Part shown: one piece after another, positions 1 to 10,338 of the stretch
Numbering within the stretch: the first letter of the stretch is position 1
How the letters are laid out: the number at the start of each line of letters is the position of its first letter
Assembly: GCA_028641055.1 (NCBI GenBank)
Contig: CM054062.1
Location: 178,518,726 to 178,582,725 of the forward strand
DNA: 64,000 bases
Reading direction: 5' to 3'
DNA from: Alopecurus myosuroides
Taxonomy: Eukaryota; Streptophyta; Magnoliopsida; Poales; Poaceae
Translations under genes and position numbers: made by a program
The notes under the pieces: generated by a model
Told to the model about the DNA's origin: nothing
Seen by the model: the letters and a program-made list of their open reading frames with translations, nothing else
The model's database searches: none

Positions 1-1157
1 CCCTTTTCTTCGTGGGGCTCGATTAGCCGCGCACGCACAACACGTGGTTCTTTGGGCTTGATGCGAAGAAGAGTTGAGTTGTGTTGAGTGCCCCGCTTGG
101 TGGGAGGCATTCCTTATGGCGGGTTATTCTTACGTGTACGGCCAAATTGGTGCACCCCTGCAGGGATAAATCTTCTCGAGAAGCCGTGTTTTCCGCGGTT
201 ATGGATGACTTGGTGAAAGTACTGCCTAACAAGTACTCAGAACAACTTACACCTAACTAATGTTAACTTGACTAGTAATAGTCTTATCGACACAATAACT
301 TGACCCATCATTAATCCAACTGTGTGAGTTATCCTCGGGTTGCCTCTTTGGATAAGGGGCGAGATCCAGGATGGGTTTGTTTTGGTGGTTAGTTATAGTT
401 GGTTACGATACGCTATCTTATCTCATTTCTGTTAGCCGGAAGTTGTAGTATGTTCTGTAGTTGGTTAGTGCAGCCAGCTGCCGTATCTTTTGTATCACCC
501 TTTCTTCCGTTGAACCCAAAGCATCTGTGCTTGATGTTGTGGGGTACATTTTGGTGAACTGTGAGTCTTGCTTGCCAGTACGTTTATGTACTGACCCCTT
601 TGGGGCTGTGGTTTCCGCAGACTACGCTTACGAGGATCCCCGTGATGGCTACTACGTGGAGTTTGACGAGGCTGCTGACGAGTAGATAGCGGACCCGGGC
701 AGGATCCGAGACATCATGGATGGGCTCCGTCTTTTCGTTTTCCGGCCTCTTAGGCCTATTTGGATCTTGTCTGTACTCAGACACTTTGGATGCTTCCGCT
801 GTGTTGTAATGCTGATATGTTGGGACATGTGTCCTCTGGATGATTGTATTTGCTATCTCTGCTCTAGTGAGAGCTATTTGCAACTTATTTCTATTTATTT
901 GTGTCTTAGAGATATGTTGTGCTATCATTCTGTTAAACGCCGTTGACGTACCATGTGTGTATGGTATGAAGTACGTCAATGGTAGTATCCTGATTTCTAT
1001 GGGATGGTTTACGCAGACGGTGGATAGTAGAGAATGGTTGTCACACGTTTACGTGTTGGCCTGCTCATATTGAGATGCGGGTGCCGGTATGCCCCGTAAG
1101 CCATTTGCTCTACTGTTTAGCGGACTGTGAGTATCCTCTAGAAGTCCGGGTGCGACA
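1..1157 (+). mobile_element. 3' part of a long gypsy-type LTR (family L), cut by the window start
   Basis: Near-identical to the 3' part of the complete copy at 35958-40233, in the same orientation, and related to the reverse-oriented copy at 21188-25646. It ends in GTCCGGGTGCGACA, the same terminus as the complete copy; the bases after 1157 are unrelated to what follows the other copies. Its 5' end lies outside the window, so the target duplication cannot be checked and I cannot say whether this is a single LTR or the 3' LTR of a full element. It contains a conserved small coding exon (621-685). The open frame on the minus strand at 23-232 recurs in all three copies, but shared descent of the DNA explains that. 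Confidence 0.8.
621..685 (+). CDS. Last exon of a short acidic reading frame inside the family-L LTR
   Basis: A pyrimidine-rich stretch ending TTTCCGCAG precedes 621, a good 3' splice site. The frame then reads an acidic peptide rich in Asp, Glu and Tyr, ending EFDEAADE and TAG. The copy at 39695-39759 has the same length, the same splice site and the same stop; the only amino-acid difference I see is Arg to Ser, beside a silent GAT/GAC change. The upstream exon found in the complete copy (38424-38501) lies before the window start here. The function is unknown. I infer a spliced LTR-derived transcript because acceptor, frame and stop are all kept. Confidence 0.45.
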
Positions 1158-1613
1158 CCATGAGAGGGCGCAAACCAAGGAGCTCAGCGAGATTAACAGA
1201 GTTGCTGAAATAGGCAGGGTTGGCAGCCATGTGTGCAAAGTTGATGTACTTCATAGGGCAGACATGCTTGCTCATAACTGTGTATACCTGCCTGTACAGA
1301 GTCTCCTGCTCCACATGCCAGAAACAAGAATCGATAGTGGGGTCCTGAGGGGCCTCAGTGTACCATGCCTTGGAGCGTCAGGATTTAAAATCAGTTACGG
1401 ACATGGTGTCCAGGTTGAGAGAGGTCTTGCCCTATTGCTTGTTGGCCCGACGAGCAGCCCTGTCGGCGTTGCACTGACGCTCATACTCACGATGTTCCTC
1501 CTGCTAACGCTGACGAATCACGGTCTCATCAACAAACACCCCATCCTCATTCTGTTGGAAGTGGCGCCATCGCTTGCCGGAGCTAATAGCCTTGGGCCTA
1601 GAGCTTGAACCAT
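1158..1613 (-). pseudogene. Degenerate retroelement protein, C-terminally cut
   Basis: Read on the minus strand from an ATG at 1613, just after a TTCTTGCAG splice-like site. About 150 codons in one frame keep protein-like character, interrupted by three in-frame stops. Visible stretches include VFVDETVIRQR, EEHREYERQCNADRAARRAN and, near the end, SNSVNLAELLGLRPLM. This style resembles the ORF1/gag-like proteins of plant Athila-type elements, but I cannot assign it firmly. It runs off at 1158, where the family-L LTR begins, so that LTR probably cut it. Upstream on the same strand lie a leader and a TATA box (2143-2152), so it may be the first protein of a minus-strand element. An alternative is the extra 3' reading frame of the copia at 2869-5096. 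Confidence 0.4.
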
Positions 1614-1721
1614 CTGCAAGAAGAGTGAAATCAAACGCAAAGAAAAGCAAAACAACATAAAAAAAGGGGCTCATGGCTTGTGGAGTGGAATAAAAATGAT
1701 CTCTGTAAAAGATTCAGAGCA

Positions 1722-2480
1722 GGCCGGAAATTCCGGACTTGGCTGAAATTTCCGCGGGGCGGAAATTCCGGGCGGAGGTCGAAAATTTGTGGCCCTGGAA
1801 AAATCGCACGAAGGTCGTGAATCCAGGCCTGCAAAGAATCTAGAACAAGATGGGGGTGCACGGGGAGGAACTCAGGTGGAATACTGGAATACTGGGGAGT
1901 TCCAACCCTAAAATCGTGAGAGATCGAATCAATCGGAAACCCTAGATCACGGAGAAAACTTGGCACATACCGGGATCCATGGATGGGGCACGGTCGTGTA
2001 GTCTCTTGATCCGCTAAGAGAGGCCAGAAGACGATAAGGGGAGGCGACGGAGCCTCCCGGGGAGCTCTTTGGCGGCAGTAGCAGTTGTGGAAGGAGAGGA
2101 GGCAATGGGAGGGGAAAAGAGCTGGGAGGGCCCCTCTCGTCGCCTATTTATAGGCTCCAACTGCATACCCCGGAATATTCCGGTGGTAGCCCGGAAATTT
2201 CCGGAGGCCGGAGATTTGGCTAGAAATTCCGCCCCAAAAATCCGGGGTGCTTCTGCAAGGGGGCACAACGGATCGGAGACGAATTTCTGGGCACATCTCG
2301 AACCCCGGAATTTTCCGGGCTCAGGACACGGAATATTCTGGCCCCCGGATATTTGGCCCGGAAAATTCCTCCCAAATTTCTGGTGTGCCTTCTGAGAGCA
2401 GGCACAAAGGAAATGGGGGAATTTTTCAAGACAAGCATCAGGTGGCCGGAAATTTCCGGACCCTAAGACGGAATTTCCGG
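1722..2480. repeat. Cluster of about ten CCGGAAATTTCCGG-like palindromes
   Basis: Imperfect palindromes built on CCGG-AAWWTT-CCGG occur near 1722, 1750, 1770, 2171, 2190, 2303, 2330, 2355, 2452 and 2470. They vary in the central A/T bases (AAATTT, AATATT, AATTTT) and flank the minus-strand TATA box. Spacing is irregular, so this is not a simple tandem array. Confidence 0.7.
2143..2152 (-). promoter_or_regulatory. TATA box, minus strand
   Basis: Reads TATAAATAGG on the minus strand in a GC-rich setting, followed downstream by a leader of about 500 bases with a splice-like acceptor before the ATG at 1613. Sequence match only. Confidence 0.5.
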
Positions 2481-2740
2481 GATCCCCACACACAGAGTTT
2501 TGGCAAACAAGGAACAAGACATGAGCCACCAAAAACGAGAAAAACAAAACAACGACAGTGGAAACACAAACACAAAACAAGTAAAGAGCAAAACAGACAA
2601 TCAACACATCAAAGAGAAAAAAAGTTGGTGGCCGGAGCCACCGTGTTTGAGTATATGCCAAGGAGCCGCGAATATATATCTTGGGCCCAAAATCATGACT
2701 CACGTTGAAGCACAATAAGTCACAAAATGACTAGATATTT

Positions 2741-2868
2741 ATGAAGTTTTGATTGATTTGCGCATGATAGAAGGAGTGTTGGTTCATGAGTTGAAATACG
2801 CTCCCCCGATGTCCATGCCTACATCCAAACCGAGATAGCATGTGTAGTGAAGGTATCTATGCAAGGTT
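2741..2868 (-). other. 3' non-coding end of the copia, with polypurine-like tract
   Basis: Directly downstream of the copia stop on the minus strand. Near 2801-2816 the minus strand reads ATCGGGGGAGCG, which could be the polypurine tract before a 3' LTR. I cannot fix the LTR start. Confidence 0.35.
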
Positions 2869-4128
2869 TCAAGTGAAGTTAGACGCATCGATGACATATA
2901 GTTCATTCCTCAAACCACGAAACCTTGGTTCATCAAGGGCCTTTGTGAAGATATCCGCAAGTTGATCTTTGGTCGGCACATAAGAGATATCAATATCACC
3001 CTCCTCAACATGATCCTGAATGAAATGATGCCGAATCTCAATGTGCTTCGTCTTAGAGTGAAGAACGGGATTGTAGGCGATCTTGATGGCACTCTCATTG
3101 TCGCACAAGAGGGGGACCTTGTCGAAGTCGATACCATAATCTCGCAAAGTTTGCCGCATCCATAGGAATTGAGCACAACAACTTGCCGCGGAGATGTACT
3201 CGGCCTTGGTGGTTGAGAGAGCGATGCAAATTTGCTTCTTAAAAGACCAACATACCAAAGAGCGACCAAGAAATTGGCAACCCACAGATGTAGACTTCCT
3301 ATCTGTCTTCTCTCCCGCATAATCCATATCCGAGTACAAGATGATCTGAAAGCTTGAACCCTTGGGATACCAAAGACCAAAGTTTGGGGTATGAACTAAA
3401 TATAGAAAGATACGTTTAACCGCTTCAAAATTACTTTGCCTCGGAGAGGCTTGAAACCTTGCACATTTACCTACACTATACATAATATCGGGTCTAGATG
3501 CATAAAGGTAGAGCAAAGAGCCAATTATGGAGCGGTATACCTTTTGATCTACCACTTTACCGTCCGGGTCGGGTTTCAAATCAAGAGTCGTTGACATGGG
3601 GGTTTTCATAGGCTTGGCGACATGCAATCGTTTGAGCATATCTTGTGTATACTTGGCTTGCTTGATGAAAGTGCCTTCGGGGTGTTGCTTGATCTCAAAG
3701 CCAAGAAAATACTCCAACTCTCCCATCATATAAATCTCAAATTTATCTGTCATAAGCTTGCATAACTCATCATTGAATTTGGTGTTAGTAGAACCAAAGA
3801 TGATATCATCCACATAGAGTTGGCATATGAACAAGTCACCTCCAAATTTTTTGGTGAAAAGGGTGGGATCGATTAAACTAACATTGAACCCACGATCCAC
3901 TAGAAAATCTTTAAGGTGCTCGTACCATGCACGTGGAGCTTTTTTAAGTCCATAGAGCGCCTTATCGAGTTTGTAGACATAACTGGGGTGGTTGGGACCC
4001 TTGAACCCCGGAGGTTTCTTGACATATACCAACTCATTAGTAGGATCATTTAGGAAAGCACTTTTAACATCCATTTTTGTAATTTGAAATTATGATGAGA
4101 AGCATAGGCAAGCAAGATATGAATAGAT
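2869..4128 (-). pseudogene. Copia reverse transcriptase and RNase H (SIRE/Maximus type), C-terminal half
   Basis: About 400 continuous codons from 4074 down to 2869, plus a frameshifted stretch just above 4074. The start of this open part, MDVKSAFLN, is the conserved copia RT motif and not a real start codon. The active-site motif YVDD is present in LYVDDIIFGSTN, a form usual in the SIRE/Maximus lineage. RNase H motifs follow (YSDMDYAG, KAEYISA, LCDNESAI, KHIEIRHHF), then PTKDQLADIFTKAL and the stop. The upstream RT part continues at 4129-5096 after small deletions near 4075-4140. This is the downstream half of the polyprotein whose front half lies at 31530-35321. Confidence 0.9.
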
Positions 4129-5096
4129 TCAAGACGAGCTACGGGAGCGAAAATCGACACCTTCGACTTGAGAAAAACCTTGAGCCACCAATATCGCCTT
4201 GTTGCGAATGATGATGCCATCTTTATCTTGCTTGTTCTTGAATATCCATTTGGTGCCGATGACGTTCTTGCAATCCTTGGGTATTGGCACTAACTTCCAC
4301 ACTTTATTGCGCTCGAAGTTGTTGAGCTCATCATGCATAGCTTCAAGCCAATCTTGATCTTCAAGCGCTTCATAGGCCTTCTTGGGATCAATGTGAGAGA
4401 TGAAAGCATGTGCCTTGCTAAAATCCACCAATTGCCTCCTTGTGACTACCCTTCCACGAACTTGTCCAAGAATAATGTCCTCCGTGTGACCGTCACACGC
4501 ACGATTTTCTATGTTTCTCTTTGCCCTATGCCCTAGCATATCCTCCAAAGTCTCCTTGGATATGGCTTGAGCATCACCTTAATCATCGGAGTCATGTCCA
4601 TCTTGCCCTTGATCTTGTTCATCAACAGGATATGGATCTCGTGTGTGTTGGGTTCTATCACCAACATGAGTGTCTTGTCCTTGTCCTTCATTTTGAGCTT
4701 GGCCTTGATTATGAGCTTGGCCTTGAGTGTTAGCTTGGCCTTGATCGATTGAATGATTTTGATCATTAGCTTGGCCTTGATTTGTAGCTTGAGGGCTTGG
4801 TGCATCTTGTTGGGTGGCTTGTGTATAAATGGGTGTAGTCAATGGATCCACTTGAGTAGAGCATAGTCCTTCTCCCTCCGTCATCCGGTAACCCTCAATG
4901 GGGATTATTTCACCAATCCCCATTCTTCTTATGACGATGGGAGGAATTGCATCTACTACAACACCATGATCTATACGGCCCCCTTGGGACCCATTATCCT
5001 CATCAAACACCACGTCTATAGCTTCTTAAACTTGTCCGGTGGACTTGTTGTAGACTATATAGGCATGAGCGTTTGTGGCATAACCAACAAAGATAT
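4129..5096 (-). pseudogene. Copia integrase tail, linker and RT N-terminus
   Basis: Minus-strand continuation of the same polyprotein. From 5096 downwards it reads FVGYATNAHAYIVYN (end of integrase core domain), a stop where a codon should be, then VFDEDNGSQGG, a linker rich in Gln, Gly and Asn, and from 4548 the RT N-terminal region with WLEAMHDEL, NVIGTKWIFKNKQ and LVAQGF. A frameshift after GVDF near 4140 breaks the link to the RT core. The Tat1 element inserted exactly at 5096/5097: the codons on the far side (ending KSYEGI at 31535) join in frame to these across the duplicated target bases. Confidence 0.85.
4669..4800 (-). repeat. Degenerate tandem repeat coding Gln-Gly-Gln-Ala units
   Basis: Unit of about 18-21 bases around AGCTTGGCCTTGA on the plus strand, five to six copies, translated on the minus strand as repeated NQGQA/DQGQA blocks. 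It lies in the flexible linker between integrase and reverse transcriptase, where such low-complexity expansions are tolerated. Confidence 0.75.
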
Positions 5097-5712
5097 TGTT
5101 GGGGGAATAGGTAAGGGGGAGCCTTACCGGCCTCTGATATGAACCGGGAATTGCCTCATCTGGTTTATGGTGAGTGACCCGGGTCTTGCTAGGCAGGGCC
5201 GGGTTAGGCTAGGAAGAGCCGGGTTGCGGTGAGTGTAACCCGGCTGATCGAAGAACCGACCCAAAGCCCAGGTCGGACGACATGGAAGCCCGGGAACCCG
5301 GAGAGCAGATCAAGGCCAGATCAGGAGTAGCCGGATCAAAAGAAGGGTCGGACCAAGATGATCGAGAACCGGAGGGAGATAGGACTCCGAGGACGGGCAG
5401 GACCCGGACTCCCTTGTAACCCGGAGGTTTCGTCCACTATATAAGGCGAGACCCCGGGACGTAGAAAGACAAGTTCTAGTTGATAGCAAAGTAACTCGAG
5501 ACATCGAGAGCCGGAATCGCCCTTTGTAATCGAGACTTGGTCCTTTGATTAGTAAGAAAGCAGGAGTAGGTTTTACCCTCAATCGAGGGGCCAAACCTGG
5601 GTAAACTTGCGTCTCTCGTTTCCACCTTAACCCTTTCAAAGTTTCGCTTAGTAGCAATGGCCTCGCAATCTAGTTCTCGCATGAGAACACTTGCCATGAC
5701 AAAACCACGACA
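5097..5712 (+). repeat. Tat1 5' LTR
   Basis: 616 bp, TG...CA ends, same length as the 3' copy. Contains a TATA box at 5438-5445 and, 56 bases before its end, an ATG (5657) that opens the gag frame. Confidence 0.95.
5438..5445 (+). promoter_or_regulatory. TATA box of Tat1 5' LTR
   Basis: TATATAAG within CCACTATATAAGGCGAG; conserved in the 3' LTR at 31255-31262. Transcription probably starts about 30 bases downstream, so the ATG at 5657 would lie inside the transcript. Confidence 0.7.
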
Positions 5713-8440
5713 GTTGGCGCCCACCGTGGGGCCTGCTCGCGGAAGCGTCATCTTTTCGGAAGGAGCGCTACCTGGGATCGAGAAGCTCGCGATAGGCCGG
5801 CTCAGGAGGAGTCGGCGTGGAAACTATTACAATCATGACACGTGGGGTCCCAAGTTCGCCTCCGTGGATTCGGGAATTCACGTCCCCTTCGGCAAGATCC
5901 ATGTCTTCATTGGATACGTTGGGACATCAGCTTCAGAACCGGACCAACTTTAAGATTCGGTGTCTAAGAAAACCATGGCAGTGGATTCCGATGGCGAGTC
6001 CTTAGTTGGGAACAATGACGATCACGATGACACAGGCTCGATCCACCAGCTCTTTGGAGACCAATTAGGAGGAGACCTGAAATTGGACGCGCCAGGTTTC
6101 GATGAGACAACTCACCACGCTGCCGTTTACATGGCTGGTCCCACGCGGCCAACCGAGCCCCGGCATGACTCGGAAGGAAACTTAATTACTAACGAGGCTT
6201 CGACCTCAAATCCGGTTCTTGGAGCACCAGGTGTTACAGTCACAACACCAACTGGGCCAACGGCTACCCCAGGAGCACCAGAGATGACGCCCTCGACAAG
6301 ACCTGGAGCAACTAGACCAGGGGAAGCCGTGATTGACTTGACCGAGCTTGCGTCGTACGACCCGAGACCGGAGCTGATGGCTGCAATGGATTCTTTAAAC
6401 GAAATCCTGGCAACACCGACCATCCCGGAAAACCTGGAGCAACATAACACAGAGATAGCGAGACTCCGGCAGGAAATAACTCACGCTCATCAAGAGATTG
6501 AGAAAGAATCCACTTGCATAAACAAAGCCCGGTTAGAAGTTCTGGAAGAGGCCACACGTCTGGAGAGGGAAGGAATTCACCTGACTTTCAGGCAAAGAGA
6601 GCTAGCGTCAATACAGAACAGACGTCATCATACTCGCCTAAATAATGAGTTTGGGGTAGGACTTGAGCCTACTAATCTACATAATTTATTTGCATCTCCG
6701 ACGGGGAACCCCGCAACTCATAACCCGACAGCTCCAGGTTATATCACAAACCCGCCAGTTATCCCTGCTCCAGTTCACCTGGCACGTTTCCAGCCACCCG
6801 TTCAACCGCTTGGGAGCCCAAATCCAGTACCAACCCCAACACAACCTGTGCAAGAAAGGTTTCATACGCCGCCAAGTCACTTCAATAATCCGATGGATAA
6901 CATTTGGGCAGCAACCACCAGTCTAGCACAGATCCCGGTTGACCCTAATAACTCTATGGCGGTTGAAGCTCGAAGGGCCATTGAGATGCTACAAACAGCG
7001 ATGGTTCAACAGTTAAATTACAGTAACCAGGACAGGATACACTCAACACCTTATCATAGTAGGACAGCTTTGCCCCGGAGTCATCATGGGAATTCTCCAG
7101 CCCCAGCAGGATCCAGCAATGCTAACCGACATCCCAACCCACCCAGGCAAGCAGTATCGTATGCACCTGGAGTTTTAAATACAGGACATAGAACTACAGA
7201 ACCTGAAAACATGAATCCAGGTCATGTCTAGAACCTAGTGCAAGCCACGGTCTCAAACCCAGCTCAAGCCGGGTCTCGTAGGATTGGAATCCAGTGCCTC
7301 GGTCCTGCAATTAGGAACGAGAGAATACCAGCTGATTTTAAAGGACCTCGCAGAGTTGTGAACTATACGCCTGACATGGAGCCTGCAGACTAGATAGAGG
7401 GTTACGAGATGGCCATGGAAATATTGGAAGTAAGCGACGCGGTGTGCGCACGCTACTTAAGCGTGATGTTAGAAGGGCCAGCAAAGTCTTGGTTAAAGAA
7501 CTTGCCCGCCGATTCAATCAACAGCTGGCAGGGGTTGAAGGACCAGCTTATCAAGAATTTTCAGGGCACATGTAAACGACCAATGACGATCACAGACCTG
7601 GAAAATTGTGCTCAGAAAGAAGGGGAGTCCGCTCAACATTGGTCTCGGCGCGTGGGAGAGATCATCCACTCGTCTGTCGGACTCACCGCACAACAAGCCG
7701 TAATAGCACTGGAAAGAAATTGCAGGTTTGACCATTTGAAAAATAAGCTGGGACGCATTAAGAGGTACGTAAGTGACATGAGCGAGCTGATGGACGCCAT
7801 GACCAAGTATGTGGAGTCGGACAAAACCTAACATGCATACTCAGATGACGAGAAGTCCGCCAAAGGAAAGAAAACTGGAACTAAGGGTAGTCAGAACCCG
7901 AGTCAGAGCAACAACAATCCTCAGAACCAGAACAATAACAAACAAAAAAACTGAGCGGGGACTTCAGATTTGGTGGCTAACACAAATACAGGTTATAGAA
8001 ACCAACGTCAGGGCAACAACTTCAGGGGAAATCAAAACTTCAGGCCAAACAGCTTTGCACAGGCTCAACAAGCCCTGAAAGGTCCGTGCCCACGACATAG
8101 TAAAAATGGAAAGGTAGCAAATCATTCCTGGAAAAATTGCTTCATCATGCAGGGTTTCGGACCTAGTGGAAATAATAATTACGGACCAGGAAACGATGGA
8201 GGAGGCAACCCAGGAAATATGGGAGGTGGACATCCGGGACCTGGTAGCTCGGGACCCGGCAATCATAATCCGGGCCATCACAATCAGAGTCACCAGGGAA
8301 CTAACCGAGGCAATAGTCACCAAGGAGTAAATTCCAGTTTTCAAACAAATCCAAAGCAGTTAAGTTCAGGTCAATATCATGTATTCACCACTAGTTCATG
8401 CAGGAGAGAGCGCAAGGTACAGAAGCGCGTTGTCAACATC
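5657..8440 (+). pseudogene. Tat1 gag (capsid/nucleocapsid), nonsense-mutated
   Basis: A single frame runs from ATG 5657, inside the LTR, through the primer-binding site and on into pol. Stops interrupt it at 5951 (TAA), 7229 (TAG), 7391 (TAG), 7829 (TAA) and 7950 (TGA). The same protein is visible in Tat2 (54605 downwards). Order: N-terminal segment with EGALPGIEKLAIGRLRRSRR; an acidic and Pro/Thr-rich part; a helical region; the capsid-like core with SVMLEGPAKSWLKNLP and LKDQLIKNFQGTCKRP (about 7450-7600); then a Gln/Asn-rich tail and a Cys/His region CPRHSKNGKVANHSWKNC (about 8088-8140) like the atypical zinc knuckle of Tat gags. The stops are largely what C-to-T decay would produce. It is non-functional as it stands. 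Confidence 0.85.
5715..5731 (+). other. Tat1 primer-binding site
   Basis: TGGCGCCCACCGTGGGG lies two bases after the LTR end, the usual place for the tRNA primer site; this form is familiar from Tat-type elements. The gag frame reads straight through it. Confidence 0.8.
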
Positions 8441-9165
8441 GTGGCTCCTGTTGTTCCTAGATGGCTTAACTGGTTAGAACAACCCATAACCTGGAGTAGG
8501 ACTGATCATCCTCCACGAGTTGATAATCCGGGGGGAGTGGCTCTGGTCGTGGCTCCACAAGTTGGAGGATATAAGTTAGATAAAGTATTGATGGATGGAG
8601 GAAGCATCATAAATATACTTTACTACGACACGTTCAAAAGGATGAACCTGTAAGAGAAACAGCTTCAGCCATCATCGATTGTGTTTCATGGTATCGTACC
8701 CGGTAAGTTTGCACAACCCATCGGAAAAATATTCCTTGAAGTTGCTTTTGGGGTATTTGAAAATTACAGGACAGAGATGCTAGCCTTTGAAGTGGTCAAA
8801 TTCAAAAGTCCGTACCATGCCCTGTTCGGACGGCCAGCTTATGCCAAATTCATGGCTAGACCTTGCTATGTTTACCTCAAACTAAAGATGCTAGGTCCCA
8901 ATGGAAACATTACTGTTAATGGAGGTAGAGACATAGCTCTGTAATGTGAGGAAGGTGATGCAACTTACGCAGAGACAACTTGCGCTGAAGAGGAGCTGAA
9001 ATTGTATAAACTGCAGGTTGATCCAGAAGATATGACCTCGCTCAAAAAACCATCAGCTGAGTCCAAGTTAAAATTTAAGTCTGCTCGAGCCACCAAGCTG
9101 GTGGACTTTACCCCAGGTGACTCATCTAAGCAGTTCAGCGTGGGGGCTCACATGACAGAGAAATA
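8441..9165 (+). pseudogene. Tat1 aspartic protease, copy 1
   Basis: The retropepsin active site appears as VLMDGGSIINILYYDTF (about 8588-8635), the Asp-Gly-Gly-Ser form seen in Tat elements in place of Asp-Thr-Gly. The frame is broken by TAA at 8651 (Gln codon in copy 2) and TAA at 8942 (Glu in copy 2), then ends at TAG 9163-9165, a stop that copy 2 and Tat2 share. Region PYHALFGRPAYAKF follows the active site as in related proteases. The two extra stops are private to this copy and arose after the duplication. Confidence 0.85.
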
Positions 9166-10327
9166 GGAAAGCGCGCACATCAAGTTCCCCCGTGAGAATT
9201 GGGATATATTTGCATGGAAACCTTCTGACATGCCAGGTGTACCAAGGGAACTTGCTGAGCACAGTTTAAATGTGAATCCTAATTTGAAACCTATTCGTCA
9301 GTTCCTCCGTCGTTTCAATGATGAGAGAAGAAAAGCAATAGGAGAAGAGATTGCCAGGTTACTTGCGGCAGGGTTTATCGTAGAAGTGTTTCACCCAAAG
9401 TGGTTAGCTAATCTAGTTCTCGTTCTAAAAAAAGGAACCTGGAGAATGTGCATAGACTACACAGATCTGAATAAAGCATGTCATAAAGACCCGTCCGCGT
9501 TACCCCGTATTGACCAGATTATATACTCTACGGACGGTTGCGAACTGCTATGTTTTCTGGACGCTTATTCAGGTTATCACCAAATCAAAATGAAGGAAGA
9601 GGATCAAGAGAAGACATCGTTCATTACTCCCTTTGGAGCGTTTTGTTATACGTTAATGCCTTTTGGTTTGAAAAATGCAGGGGCAACTTATCAAAGGTGT
9701 ATCCATAAGTGCTTGGAAAGTCAAATTGGGCGGAACGTGCACGCTTATGTGGATGACATAATAATAAAATCACAGTAAGGTGACACTTTGATCTCAAACT
9801 TAGAAGAGACGTTCGCCAATCTGCGCAAGTATCAAATGAAACTTAACCCAACAAAGTGTGTCTTTGGCGTGCCAGCTGGGAAGATATTGGGTTTCATTAT
9901 TTCCGAGAGAGGCATTGAAGCAAACCCGGAAAAAATTCAGGCCATACATAACCTGAAAAAGCCGGTTTGCCTGAAGGACGTTCAGAAGCTGACAGGTTGT
10001 GTTGCCGCCCTAAGCCGGTTTGTAAGCAGGCTAGGCGAAAAGGCCATACCCTAGTACCAATTGCTAAAGAAAACAAACACCTTTGTGTGGAATCAGGAGG
10101 CTGATGAGGCATTGAAGGCCTTGAAAAAACAACTTTCCAATGCACCTATATTAGTTGCGCCTGAGGAAAAAGAACCCATGTTGCTATACATAGCAGCAAA
10201 TAACAGGGCAGTGAGTGCGGTGGTAGTTGTGGAGCGTAAGCTGGAAGATAAAGAAGGTCTTGTTCAGCGGCCGGTTTACTACGTCAGCGAGGTCCTAACA
10301 GAGTCTAAACAACGTTACCCCCATTGG
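9166..10327 (+). pseudogene. Tat1 reverse transcriptase and start of RNase H, copy 1
   Basis: The frame continues after the amber stop with DMPGVPRELAEHSLN, a conserved start-of-RT motif, then WRMCIDYTDLNKAC, LDAYSGYHQIKM, PFGLKNAGATYQR and the catalytic YVDD (about 9746-9757). A TAA at 9776 follows KSQ and is shared with copy 2, so it predates the duplication; Tat2 has Lys there. A TAG at 10052 is private. The copy ends within RNase H at PHW and is followed by filler DNA, so it cannot make a complete polymerase. Confidence 0.88.
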
Positions 10328-10338
10328 GGAGGAGGGGC
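10328..10338 (+). other. Filler bases at the duplication junction
   Basis: Eleven bases, GGAGGAGGGGC, sit between the end of copy 1 and the start of copy 2 and match neither flank. This is the usual signature of end-joining repair or template switching and argues against simple unequal crossing over. Confidence 0.7.

Larger units (their letters stand above)
1614..2740 (-). mobile_element. Minus-strand promoter/leader region, probably an LTR or 5' region
   Basis: No convincing protein. The segment holds a minus-strand TATA box, many copies of a CCGGAAATTTCCGG-like palindrome on both sides of it, and a T-rich tract just before the ATG at 1613. Long open frames here (for example minus 2014-2715) are low-complexity by-products of the palindromes. 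Its position directly downstream of the copia polymerase on the same strand makes a 3' LTR of that copia possible. It could also be the 5' LTR and leader of a separate element. I see no clear TG...CA ends or primer-binding site to decide. Confidence 0.35.
8139..10327 (+). repeat. Tandem duplication inside Tat1, copy 1 (2189 bp)
   Basis: Covers the end of gag, protease, reverse transcriptase and the start of RNase H. It is repeated at 10339-12526 with few differences. It starts GCTTCATCATGCAGGG and ends TACCCCCATTGG. Eleven bases (GGAGGAGGGGC) that match neither side separate the copies. Confidence 0.93.

Noticed and set aside
23..232. Minus-strand frame recurring in three family-L copies (also 21849-22361 plus, 39063-39305 minus)
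   Set aside because: Opposite to the LTR sense strand and explained by shared DNA ancestry; no domain, variable start and end.
1075..1608. A 177-codon plus-strand open frame
   Set aside because: It starts in the family-L LTR and crosses the junction at 1158; the opposite strand carries the more protein-like degenerate frame.
2014..2715. A 233-codon minus-strand open frame
   Set aside because: Its composition follows the CCGGAAATTTCCGG palindromes and T-rich leader; no recognisable domain, and a TATA box lies inside it.
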